Shown: piece by piece, positions 41,785-49,655 of the stretch
Numbering within the stretch: position 1 is the stretch's first letter
Layout: the number at the start of each line of letters is the position of its first letter
Assembly (NCBI GenBank): GCA_910584665.1
Contig: CAJUBL010000009.1
Location: forward strand, 1-57,528
DNA length: 57,528 nucleotides
From: an uncultured Muribaculaceae bacterium
GTDB taxonomy: Bacteria > Bacteroidota > Bacteroidia > Bacteroidales > Muribaculaceae
Direction: 5' to 3'
The notes under the pieces: generated by a model
Seen by the model: the letters and a program-made list of their open reading frames with translations, nothing else
Databases searched by the model: none
What the model was told of the DNA's origin: nothing
Translations under genes and position numbers: made by a program

Positions 41785-44403
41785 TTAGAATTCCTGTCCG
41801 AGGATAAAGTGGAAGTGGCTTCCGCCCTTTATACCGTAGACTGTGTCGAAGCCATATGCCCAGTCGATACCCATCATGCCTACCATGGGCAGGAAGATGC
41901 GGACTCCCACACCGGCGCTGCGCTTGAGATCGAAAGGGGAGAAGTCTTTGACCGATGTCCATGCGTTGCCCCCCTCGACAAATGCCAGACCGTAGATCGT
42001 GGTGGATGTCTGCAGCATGAACGGGAAGTGCAGTTCGGCACCGAGGCGCGTGTAGGCGTAGCCTTCACGTCCCCATGGAGTGAGGGCACCGTTCTCGTAT
42101 CCGCGGAGGGCTATGGTTTCGGTAGCGTATGTATAGGATCCTGACATACCGTCACCGCCTACATAGAATGTCTCGAATGGTGATTTGAGATACTTGTTGT
42201 AGCTGCCGAGGAGTCCGAAGTCGGCACGTGTCATGAGTACGAGAGTATAGGTCTCTGCATTGTTGAGCGGGGTATAGGTACGTGACTTGAAGCGTAGTTT
42301 CCAGTACTCGATCCAGTTATAGAGCTGTTTCTTTGACTCGGTTGTATTCTCGGCGGCGAGTTTCTTCCAGTTCTTCTTACCGAAGAGCGATGCGGGTGGG
42401 GTCATCGAGAAGTTGAGTGAGAATGATGATCCCCGGCGTGTATACAGCGGGTTGTCAATAGATGTGCGTGCCAGTGTGAGTCCGAGTACGAGGGCATTTG
42501 ACGTGCCGTTGTTCATGTAGTAGAGGTAATCCCAGTTCTTAAGGTGGTACCAGTTGTAGGAGAGCTCGGTGGTAAGTGTGAAGTAGTCGTCGGGCCAGCT
42601 CAGACGCTTGCCGAGTCCTACGGTTATGCCGGCGAGCTGCAGCATCTTGTTGGGGTCGTAGGCGTTCTCGTACGAATTCTGGTAGTAGTCATTGTAGTAA
42701 CTCGAACCGTATCCGTATCCGTAACCATAGCCGCCATACATATAGGGGTTATAGTAGTTGCTTGAGTAATAGGATGAGTTGATGCCGGTCTGGCGCGAGT
42801 AGTAGGCTGAGACCTGAAGGGAGTTGGGTCGCTTGCCGCCGAACCACGGGTCAAGGAACGATACTGAGTAGGCCTGGTAGTAGCGTGCGTTTGTCTGTGC
42901 GCTTATGGTGAAAGTCTGTCCTTCTCCCTGTGGAAGCAAACCTTTGTAGGAGCCGGGGTTGAACAGGTTCTTGATGGAGAAGTTGGTGAATTTCAGAGCG
43001 AGCTTACCGATGATGCCGGTCTGGCCCCAGCCCATTGAGAACTCTATCTGGTCGTTGGCTTTAGACTCGAGGTTGAAAAGGATGTCTACGGTGCCGTTCT
43101 CGGCATTTGGCTGCGGGTCTACGCCGATGGTCTCCGGGTTGAAGTGTCCCATCTGGGCTATCTCACGGTATGAACGCATGAGGTCGCTTTTACTGAACAG
43201 CTCTCCCGGGCGCACACGCAGTTCGCGACGTATCACCTTCTCGTAAAGGCGGTCGTTGCCGTTGATCACAACCTTGTTGATACGGGCCTGCGGACCCTCC
43301 ATCATTCTCATCTCGAGTTCGACCGAATCTCCTTTTACATTGCGTTCTATCGGTACTACGTTGTAGAATAGGTATCCGTTGTCCATGTAGTAGTTGGCGA
43401 CGGCATCCTCATCCTCGTTAAGCCTCTTGTTGAGAAGTTTCTGGTTATAGACTTCACCGGGTCTGATGCCGAGTATATCCTGAAGCTGCTCGGTGGGATA
43501 TATGGTGTTGCCTACCCAGTCTATCCCGCTGATGTAGTACTTCTGTCCCTCTTCAAGGTCAATGTACACGTCGACAGTCTTCTCGTCGTACGGTACGACG
43601 CTGTCAGCGATTATCCTGGCGTCGCGGTAGCCTTTTTCGTTGTATTTCTCAAGAATGCGGTTAAGGTCATCCTGATAGTCGCTCTCGACAAATTTTTTCT
43701 GTCTGAAAAGGTTGAGCAGCTTACCTTTCTCGTTGGTTTTCTTCATGACACGCTGCAGGGCGTTGTCGCTCATGACATGATTTCCGTCGATATATATCTT
43801 GTGGACCTTGACTTTGTCGTGTTTGTTGACGGCTATGTTGACTATGACCTCGTTTTTTCTGGAGAGGTCGTCCTGTAAGGTGATACGTACGTCGGCGTTT
43901 CCGAAACCTTTGTCACCATAATATTTCTTGACTATTGATGTGGCACGGTTTATTATGTTCTGGTTGATGTTGCTCCCTTTCATGAGCTGGAGCATCTTCT
44001 GGAGATCGTCGCGTTCGCCTTTCTTCATGCCGGTATAGTTGACTTCGCTTATGCGCGGCTGGGGTCGTACAGCGATATCGAGCCATACTTTACCGTCGGC
44101 TATTTTCTCCACCTTGATCTGAGCCTGGGCGAAGAGACTTTGCCGCATGAGGCGTTTTACAGCCTGGGTTATATCGTTGCCCGGAATATCGATGCGCTGT
44201 CCTACTCTCAGTCCGGTGTAACCTATGACAATGTAGTCTTCGTAGTTTTCGGCTCCGGAGACGGTGATTCCGGCGAGTTCGTAATTGCGAGGAACACCAT
44301 TGAAGATTACAGTCGGGTTGTATATAGTGTCGGTGGCCGCCTGTGCTGATGCTGTCAGGGAGCCTGCTAAGAGCGAGAGGAATATTAAAATCTTATATCG
44401 CAT
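41785..44403 (-). CDS. bamA: Outer-membrane protein assembly factor BamA
   Basis: The central insertase of outer-membrane proteins, 872 residues. A signal peptide (about 1-22) is followed by five POTRA domains (about 30-445; for example VRPQPRISEVNYTGMKKGE and GIDWVGNTIYPTEQLQD). The 16-strand barrel ends FHFILGQEF with the terminal Phe. The barrel carries a Tyr/Gly/Asn/Ser-rich insertion of about 45 residues (around 540-590; DNA 42657-42795), probably an external loop. It is placed between uppS and ompH as in other Bacteroidetes. VRGYEN-like sequence (ALRGYENGAL) matches the Omp85 VRGF/Y motif. Confidence 0.96.
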   Translation of the reverse strand: MRYKILIFLSLLAGSLTASAQAATDTIYNPTVIFNGVPRNYELAGITVSGAENYEDYIVIGYTGLRVGQRIDIPGNDITQAVKRLMRQSLFAQAQIKVEKIADGKVWLDIAVRPQPRISEVNYTGMKKGERDDLQKMLQLMKGSNINQNIINRATSIVKKYYGDKGFGNADVRITLQDDLSRKNEVIVNIAVNKHDKVKVHKIYIDGNHVMSDNALQRVMKKTNEKGKLLNLFRQKKFVESDYQDDLNRILEKYNEKGYRDARIIADSVVPYDEKTVDVYIDLEEGQKYYISGIDWVGNTIYPTEQLQDILGIRPGEVYNQKLLNKRLNEDEDAVANYYMDNGYLFYNVVPIERNVKGDSVELEMRMMEGPQARINKVVINGNDRLYEKVIRRELRVRPGELFSKSDLMRSYREIAQMGHFNPETIGVDPQPNAENGTVDILFNLESKANDQIEFSMGWGQTGIIGKLALKFTNFSIKNLFNPGSYKGLLPQGEGQTFTISAQTNARYYQAYSVSFLDPWFGGKRPNSLQVSAYYSRQTGINSSYYSSNYYNPYMYGGYGYGYGYGSSYYNDYYQNSYENAYDPNKMLQLAGITVGLGKRLSWPDDYFTLTTELSYNWYHLKNWDYLYYMNNGTSNALVLGLTLARTSIDNPLYTRRGSSFSLNFSMTPPASLFGKKNWKKLAAENTTESKKQLYNWIEYWKLRFKSRTYTPLNNAETYTLVLMTRADFGLLGSYNKYLKSPFETFYVGGDGMSGSYTYATETIALRGYENGALTPWGREGYAYTRLGAELHFPFMLQTSTTIYGLAFVEGGNAWTSVKDFSPFDLKRSAGVGVRIFLPMVGMMGIDWAYGFDTVYGIKGGSHFHFILGQEF

Positions 44404-44490
44404 GGTGATGTATGGATGAATATAATGATTGTCGTTATAGGGCTGTTATGGGTTATTATGTCTGTATTTGTACTGTCTGTAGTTGTGGTG

Positions 44491-45255
44491 TTATCTGATC
44501 TGTTCGCTGGTGAGCCCGTATCGGCGTTCCCGGTGTCCGAAACGTCTTATGGCATCCCTATACTCGGCTTCTGAGTAATCGGGCCAGTAAGTGGGTGTGA
44601 ATACGAGTTCTGTGTAAGCTATCTGCCACAGCAGGTAATTGCTCACGCGGCAGTCTCCGCCGGTGCGTATCAGCAGATCCGGATCGGGCATGCCGGCTGT
44701 TGTCATACGGCTGCTGAGAGTGTCGTCATCAATGTCTTCGATACTGATGGCGCCGGTCGCCGCTTCTGTGGCGATCAGCCTGGCGGCTCTTGTTATCTCC
44801 CAGCGTGACGAGTAGCTTATTGCCAGACATAGATTGAGTCCGGTGCAACCGGCGGTGGCGTCGAACGATCCCTGCAGCCGTCGGCGCGGCTCTTCCGGCA
44901 GACGGTCGGCGTCACCTATCATGGTGAGCCGTACGTTGTTCCTGATGAGATCAGGCGTTTCCCGTTCGATGGCGATGCTGATGAGGTGCATCAGGGCTTC
45001 TACTTCTTCTGGCGGGCGGTTCCAGTTTTCGGTCGAGAAAGTGTAGAGGGTGAGATATCGGATGCCGAGCCTTGAGCTTTCTTCGGTTATGCGGCGTACT
45101 GTGGTGACACCCTCAACATGCCCTTCGCTGCGCGGGAGGTTGCGTGAACGTGCCCATCGGCCGTTGCCGTCCATTATTATGGCTACATGTTGTGGCCGAC
45201 GTTCCGGGTCGATGTCGTGTCGCAGGCAATATGTCGTTTTCTCGCTGTCAGTCAT
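44491..45255 (-). CDS. uppS: Undecaprenyl diphosphate synthase (isoprenyl transferase)
   Basis: A cis-prenyltransferase of 254 residues from ATG 45255 that makes the C55 lipid carrier for peptidoglycan and O-antigen. Motifs are IIMDGNGRWARSRN with the catalytic Asp, GVTTVRRITEES, YLTLYTFSTENW and the C-terminal DLLIRTGGDCRVSNYLLWQIAYTELVFT. The longer frame to 45291 overlaps the DUF6089 gene by 44 bases. The start at 45255 gives an 8-base overlap, so I prefer it. The order DUF6089-uppS-bamA links lipid-carrier supply to outer-membrane assembly. Confidence 0.95.
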   Translation of the reverse strand: MTDSEKTTYCLRHDIDPERRPQHVAIIMDGNGRWARSRNLPRSEGHVEGVTTVRRITEESSRLGIRYLTLYTFSTENWNRPPEEVEALMHLISIAIERETPDLIRNNVRLTMIGDADRLPEEPRRRLQGSFDATAGCTGLNLCLAISYSSRWEITRAARLIATEAATGAISIEDIDDDTLSSRMTTAGMPDPDLLIRTGGDCRVSNYLLWQIAYTELVFTPTYWPDYSEAEYRDAIRRFGHRERRYGLTSEQIR

Positions 45256-45946
45256 AGTAGTGGCATGTTGGGCAACGAAGGCCGAATTCATAACTTACCG
45301 ACAAGGCCAGACGTGAGTACCAGTCGGTATTCTTAAGGAAAGAACTTCTGATCTGATATAAGTCGGCGATGTCGCCGTCAATGTGGTCTCCGAAGGCTTT
45401 GGTCATGGAGAACTCAAGAGCCAGATTTATACGTTCGTGAAGTTTGTATCTGAGCCCCACAGCCATAGGAACTGTGAATGCCGCATGGGTCTCCCCCTCA
45501 CAGGAGGCTGCGGCGAGACCGAGACCTACGGCGAGATATGGAGACCAACGTCGCAGATTCTTGTATGTCTCTCCGATACCGAATGCAAAGAAGTTCACCT
45601 CTATGCGCTCGCTGAGATCTATGACTGATGATCTGAATGTATACGCGGCGTTGTCGGGCAAAGCCGAGTCGAGCTGTCTGGAATCGCCGGAGAGGCTGGA
45701 GTAGCCGAGTATTGTCGAGAGAGCCCAGCGTGTGTCGAAGCGGTAACGGAATGCTATTTCTCCGGTGAAGCCCGGCTTTGCCAACGGATTGCTTTCGTTC
45801 AGGTCGCCCATATAGCCGCCGATACCTATCCCGGCACCGATGTCAAAACGATAGCTTTCCTCCTGGGCCAGAGCGTAATGAGGGCTCAGCAGCAATGCTA
45901 TTGTCATGACCGTTAAGGTAATAATCCTATTGTGGCGGCTTTCCAT
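45248..45946 (-). CDS. DUF6089-family outer-membrane barrel protein
   Basis: A 232-residue secreted protein (signal 1-27, cut after ALAQ). It begins YRFDIGAGIGIGGYMGDLNESN, the typical start of the DUF6089/outer-membrane barrel family that precedes uppS in many Bacteroidetes. It continues with barrel-like alternating strands (GFTGEIAFRYRFDTRWALS) and YLAVGLGLAAAS. The C-terminal CPTCHYYD includes a CxxC. Its function is unknown, but the conserved position beside uppS-bamA suggests envelope assembly. Its stop overlaps the uppS start. Confidence 0.85.
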   Translation of the reverse strand: MESRHNRIITLTVMTIALLLSPHYALAQEESYRFDIGAGIGIGGYMGDLNESNPLAKPGFTGEIAFRYRFDTRWALSTILGYSSLSGDSRQLDSALPDNAAYTFRSSVIDLSERIEVNFFAFGIGETYKNLRRWSPYLAVGLGLAAASCEGETHAAFTVPMAVGLRYKLHERINLALEFSMTKAFGDHIDGDIADLYQIRSSFLKNTDWYSRLALSVSYEFGLRCPTCHYYD

Positions 45947-45966
45947 GTAGGGACGTCGGTTTGTTG

Positions 45967-47403
45967 CTACTGTAGTGGCTTGAACTGAAGGCGGTTGATG
46001 ACTCCGCGGTATATGCGCGGCATCAGTTCACCGTTGGCGGTGCGGCCTCCGTACATATATATATAGGGTGTATCCCACTCGGTTATCGGCCTGACGGCGC
46101 GCGAGTGTTTCTCCTCGTTGTTTACGAATACCTGTGCGCCCTGCAACGATGGCAGTTCTTTGGGTAACTGCATGGTTACGGAGGCCTTGGCCCAGTTGAA
46201 GCCGAGGTCGTAGCTTATGTAGACTGTGTCCTGCATCTTAGTGGCTGATTCCTGTCCGCCCATGGCTACGAGCACCGAACGGGTTGATGCTACCCATGTG
46301 TTGGTATCGGTGCGGCAGCAATAGTATGGGAAAACAGCGATACCTGATGCTTTCATCGGTGTCTTGGTGGCTATGCATGCCCAGCGGTTGCCGTCATAAG
46401 CCCAGGCTGTCGGTGTAGGAGTGCCGTCGGCCTTGAGTCCGCCTAAAGTGATAATCTGCGGCTGTGTACCCCATTCGGTGGCGTAATATATCGCAGAGCT
46501 GTTGCCTGTGATCGGAAACTCGGCATTGACGTCGGATGTCGCACCGTAGGGGTATGTCACGTGGGTGAGTTTTCCGTTGATCTCTGCGATGCCTACGAGG
46601 GTCTCGCCATAAGGGGCTGTTATAGACTTCCACGTGGTGCCGCAGGAGTTCCATGTGGTGCCGTTATCTGATGAGTACAGTTCTCCGCTGATGTCGAGGA
46701 TGTACAGGCTCACGGTGGTGGCAGTCATAGAGTTCACGTCGGGTGTGAAAGGGAATGAGAAAGGTGTCCTGACGGGTGTGGCGGCCGGATTGTCGGCAAT
46801 GCTCATGCAGGCATTGGCAGTGCCGTCGGTGGTGAGTGTGTATAGTTTCCTGTTGAATTCTACCGTGCGCTGTTCCTTGATGTCGGTAAGTGACGATGGC
46901 AGTGTGGCCGGATTTCTGAGGTCCCAGAGGAGCGAATCGCTCACTGTAGTGTGCACATTGACTTTGATGTAGTAGTCGCGTGATGCTATTTTGTCGTATG
47001 AGACGAGGTGTAGTCTGACGGGCCCGCGAGAGAAATCTATGGAGTCGTTCTTGTTGGTGAGATAGTCGACTATGGAGTCGTTTTTGCCGTCTCGGGGAAA
47101 ATGAATCTCTACTGTCGAGCATCCGTCGGTCGTCAGGTCTACGAGCAGACGGTCGGTCCTGGTGCCGTATGGCAGGGAGTCGGCATTGAATATACGGCCG
47201 TTTACGAGGTCGATCGAGAAATAGATCGAGTCGAGGTTATTGAGAACTTTAGAGTCGGAACGAAGGGAGAATGCGGTGACCTGGGTGCTTGAGTAGTCGA
47301 TCGATACTTCATAATTGTCGTCCGACTCGTTACAGGCTGTTGACCCGCAGAGCAGTGCTGTCGCGGCTATGTATATTCCTAATCTCTTGAGCATATTATA
47401 CAT
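45967..47403 (-). CDS. DUF6242-family lipoprotein
   Basis: A lipoprotein of 478 residues (lipobox GSTAC). The N-terminal part (about 30-150) is Ig-like. The rest looks like a beta-propeller of repeated strands, with YSSDNGTTWNSCG, YISYDLGFNWAKA and YMYGGRTANGELMPRIYRG resembling sialidase-like or kelch-like blades. The domain layout fits DUF6242, present beside DUF6089 in Bacteroidales. The function is unknown. As first gene of the envelope operon it is probably transcribed from a promoter near 47472. Start ATG 47403 or 47394. Confidence 0.78.
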   Translation of the reverse strand: MYNMLKRLGIYIAATALLCGSTACNESDDNYEVSIDYSSTQVTAFSLRSDSKVLNNLDSIYFSIDLVNGRIFNADSLPYGTRTDRLLVDLTTDGCSTVEIHFPRDGKNDSIVDYLTNKNDSIDFSRGPVRLHLVSYDKIASRDYYIKVNVHTTVSDSLLWDLRNPATLPSSLTDIKEQRTVEFNRKLYTLTTDGTANACMSIADNPAATPVRTPFSFPFTPDVNSMTATTVSLYILDISGELYSSDNGTTWNSCGTTWKSITAPYGETLVGIAEINGKLTHVTYPYGATSDVNAEFPITGNSSAIYYATEWGTQPQIITLGGLKADGTPTPTAWAYDGNRWACIATKTPMKASGIAVFPYYCCRTDTNTWVASTRSVLVAMGGQESATKMQDTVYISYDLGFNWAKASVTMQLPKELPSLQGAQVFVNNEEKHSRAVRPITEWDTPYIYMYGGRTANGELMPRIYRGVINRLQFKPLQ

Positions 47404-47471
47404 TATAGTTTTTTGCGATAATTTCAGGCCGGATACTGACCAGATCAGTTCCGTAATTTACTACTAAACTG

Positions 47472-47501
47472 CAAAGTTAAGAAGAATTTTGTTCATTCAA
47501 C
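47472..47501 (-). promoter_or_regulatory. Promoter of the envelope-biogenesis operon
   Basis: On the minus strand GTTG (47498-47501), 18 nt, then TAACTTTG (47472-47479) match the consensus well. A second -7-like TACCTTTG lies at 47505-47512. The remainder of 47404-47710 is AT-rich, with a GC hairpin at 47654-47683. Confidence 0.55.
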
Positions 47502-47653
47502 CTACAAAGGTAGAATTAAAGCATAAAAACATGCAACACCTAATTGAATATTAATATAAAAACGCCTGTTTTTATAGGTTTTTAACGGGGTATGACTACT
47601 GTAGTGCTAAAAAAATATAAATTTTATGATCAGAGCCGGGAGGTATACATTAC

Positions 47654-47683
47654 AAGCCCGCGTTCCATAAGAAAAGCGGGCTT
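47654..47683. terminator. Possible terminator after the second fecR gene
   Basis: AAGCCCGC (47654-47661) and GCGGGCTT (47676-47683) form an 8-bp stem with a 14-base loop. A further CGGGCTTTT follows at 47689-47697, giving an alternative 3' arm. The T-run is better on the plus strand than on the minus strand, where the fecR transcript ends. Confidence 0.5.
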
Positions 47684-47710
47684 GAAGTCGGGCTTTTGAT
47701 TGAGAATGGT

Positions 47711-48694
47711 TCACTCGGCAATGGTATGAATCTCAATTCTGTCACCGTGATTTTTAAATGTCAGAGGTATAGTGTTGGCCAGCTGAGTCAGTGTCGAGTC
47801 GATGTCGCTGTAGTATATTGTTCCGCCGGAATAGGTCTTGACGAGATCAACATCTTTGTCGAGTTTTATCGGTATTCCATACAGCCGATAGAGAATATCA
47901 CCGATTTCTTCAATATTTGCGTTCTCGAACGGTATGATATGGTTACGCCATGTGACGTCAATTGTCGATTTAGGCGATTCAACGGTAATCTCGCCTGTCT
48001 CTATGTTATAGCATGCTCGTTGCTCCGGTATAAGTACAATACTTTCGTGGCGGTTGTTGAGCAGAACTTCAACCGAGCCTTCGAAAAGGTTTACAATGTT
48101 GTCGGCTGAATCCCGGCTGTTGAAGTAAAATTGAGTGCCCGTTACCTCAACGGTAAGATACCTCCCCTTGACTGTGAACGGTTTTGTTTTATCGGAAGTG
48201 ACGTCGAAATACCCTTCGCCGGTCAGTTCCACGATACGGTCATTGCCGGTGAAATATTCCGGATAGCGTAACATGGAGTTACAGTTAAGGTCGACTATGG
48301 TACTGTCGGGCAGGGTCACGGTGCGCGTGGTGTCGGTGGCGACAATCCTTATAATCTTTATATCAGGCCGGTCGAGCCTCAGCCAGGCGAAAGTTGCTGC
48401 GACGGCGATCATAGCGGCAACAGCTGTGCCCCACCTTATAATCGAGAGCCTGCGTCTGTGTGCCCTACGTTGCTGACGTTCAATGATACGGTGTCTTATC
48501 TTGCGTGCGATACGTTCGGTCGATTCCGTATTGTCTTTTATGTCGAAGGCAATCATGGCGGCAAGCTCGGTTCCGAGCAGATCAGATACATTGTCGTCGG
48601 ACTCCCTGAGCCAGTCACGTATTTCGACCAACTCGTCATCGGTACATGTATTGTTGATGAATTTTTCCATTAACTCTTTGCTGATCTGTGTCAT
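47711..48694 (-). CDS. FecR-type anti-sigma factor (PUL 2 region)
   Basis: A 327-residue membrane regulator. The cytoplasmic part is about 1-90; one membrane helix lies at about 92-110 (WGTAVAAMIAVAATFAWL). The periplasmic FecR domain shows TLPDSTIVDLNCNSMLRYPEYF, ELTGEGYFDVTSDKTKPFTVKGRYLTVEVTGTQF-like strands, and a C-terminal module (FENANIEEIGDILYRLYGI). It follows the ECF sigma gene by 49 bp. Its transducing SusC is not visible; it may lie beyond the right edge, next to the truncated SusD. Confidence 0.9.
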   Translation of the reverse strand: MTQISKELMEKFINNTCTDDELVEIRDWLRESDDNVSDLLGTELAAMIAFDIKDNTESTERIARKIRHRIIERQQRRAHRRRLSIIRWGTAVAAMIAVAATFAWLRLDRPDIKIIRIVATDTTRTVTLPDSTIVDLNCNSMLRYPEYFTGNDRIVELTGEGYFDVTSDKTKPFTVKGRYLTVEVTGTQFYFNSRDSADNIVNLFEGSVEVLLNNRHESIVLIPEQRACYNIETGEITVESPKSTIDVTWRNHIIPFENANIEEIGDILYRLYGIPIKLDKDVDLVKTYSGGTIYYSDIDSTLTQLANTIPLTFKNHGDRIEIHTIAE

Positions 48695-48743
48695 AATTCA
48701 ATGTAATATATTTAACCGGCAACGTGTTCCGATTATTCCGTTG

Positions 48744-49289
48744 CTAATTCCAGAATATGTATAGGAGAGTAAGAAGATATTTCAGTCTGTCACGCAATAT
48801 TCTCAGAGCCTTGTAGTTCTGGGCCTCGACTGTGCGTACTGAAATTCCAAGTCCCCGGGCTATGTCCTTGTTGCTGATGCCGTCGATATAGCTGAGGGTG
48901 AATATCTCGCGGCATTTGGCAGGCAGTGTTCCCATGGCCTCGCTGATGCCTTTCTCAATATCCTTGGAGTGAACAATATCCTCAAGATTGTGTCGGTCTA
49001 TAAATTCCAGCCTCATCTCATTGATCGATTCCAGGGCCTCGATCCGCTTTGCTGCTGCGTCGCTCCGTGTAAGGAAGTTAAGGGCACGTGTTGTGACGGC
49101 CTTGTACAGGTAGGTGTTTATTCCGTAGTCAAGGTCTATTGTCTCTATACGGCTCCACATGTCACAGAAAACGTCGGCCACAAGATCCTCGGCATTGGCT
49201 TCGTTCTTGAGCAGGCGTAGTGCGAGGAAGAGAAGCCGGCGATGGTTCTCGATGAATATCTTTTTGAATATTTCGTTATAGTCTGACAT
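48744..49289 (-). CDS. ECF RNA polymerase sigma factor (PUL 2 region)
   Basis: A two-domain sigma factor of 181 residues from ATG 49289 (MSDYNEIFKKIFIENHRR). Region 2 has ALRLLKNEANAEDLVADVFCDMWSRIE and region 4 SYIDGISNKDIARGLGISVRTVEAQNYKALRIL. A longer frame to 49427 runs through a region with a -7 box (minus-strand TATATTTG, 49341-49348) and lacks sigma-like sequence, so I reject it. Upstream lie two full and one partial 74-bp repeats, each bearing another TATATTTG. The start codon is 49 bp from no other gene, so the sigma/fecR pair is its own operon. Confidence 0.9.
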   Translation of the reverse strand: MSDYNEIFKKIFIENHRRLLFLALRLLKNEANAEDLVADVFCDMWSRIETIDLDYGINTYLYKAVTTRALNFLTRSDAAAKRIEALESINEMRLEFIDRHNLEDIVHSKDIEKGISEAMGTLPAKCREIFTLSYIDGISNKDIARGLGISVRTVEAQNYKALRILRDRLKYLLTLLYIFWN

Positions 49290-49340
49290 TTGGCGTGACT
49301 GATCAGACAGTTTCTTAGGTCTGTTAAGGTATGAGTCGTG

Positions 49341-49348
49341 CAAATATA
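49341..49348 (-). promoter_or_regulatory. -7 promoter box of the second sigma gene
   Basis: The minus strand reads TATATTTG, giving a 5' UTR of about 46 nt for the ATG at 49289. No TTTG lies at 19-21 nt. The repeat-borne boxes at 49425, 49499 and 49573 are alternatives further upstream. Confidence 0.45.
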
Positions 49349-49422
49349 CGCAGAATATTCGATGAAAAGAATAGCGAAAGTCATGCGGAGCATGGTTCGC
49401 GGCGGCGAAGCCAATTCTTTGA

Positions 49423-49585
49423 GTCAAATATACGGATAAGTCGAATACAAAACTAAACTTATTTAAGTTTTGTTGAGCGTGAGTATATAGGACGAAGTCA
49501 AATATACGGATAAGTCGAATACAAAACTAAACTTGTTTAGGTTTTGTTGAGCGTGAGTATATAGGACGAAGTCAAATATACGAAT
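49423..49585. repeat. 74-bp tandem palindromic repeat (locus 2, two full copies and one partial)
   Basis: Copies begin at 49423, 49497 and 49571 with a period of exactly 74 bp. Each starts GTCAAATATACGRATAAGTCG; the third copy breaks off after CGAA. Then a palindrome of the type ACAAAACT/AGTTTTGT (about 49447-49473 in the first copy) and GAGCGTGAGTATATAGGACGAAGTC follow. Minus-strand TATATTTG boxes lie at 49425-49432, 49499-49506 and 49573-49580. Period, flanks and layout match the repeat at 34688-34822, while the palindrome core differs. Confidence 0.87.
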
Positions 49586-49610
49586 TTTTATAAAACTATA
49601 TACGGGATGG

Positions 49611-49646
49611 TATCGGCGATATGGATATTGTGCCATACCGCCGATA
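49611..49646 (-). terminator. Terminator of the second PUL
   Basis: TATCGGCGATATGG (49611-49624) pairs with CCATACCGCCGATA (49633-49646), 13 of 14 bases, with an 8-base loop. On the minus strand it lies 10 nt after the stop of the fimbrillin-like gene, with a T-rich stretch some distance downstream. Confidence 0.62.
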
Positions 49647-49655
49647 TATAGGGGA

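Noticed and set aside
49290..49427. N-terminal extension of the second ECF sigma factor
   Set aside because: The added 46 residues have no sigma-like sequence and would cover a -7 promoter box. ATG 49289 opens the usual region 2.
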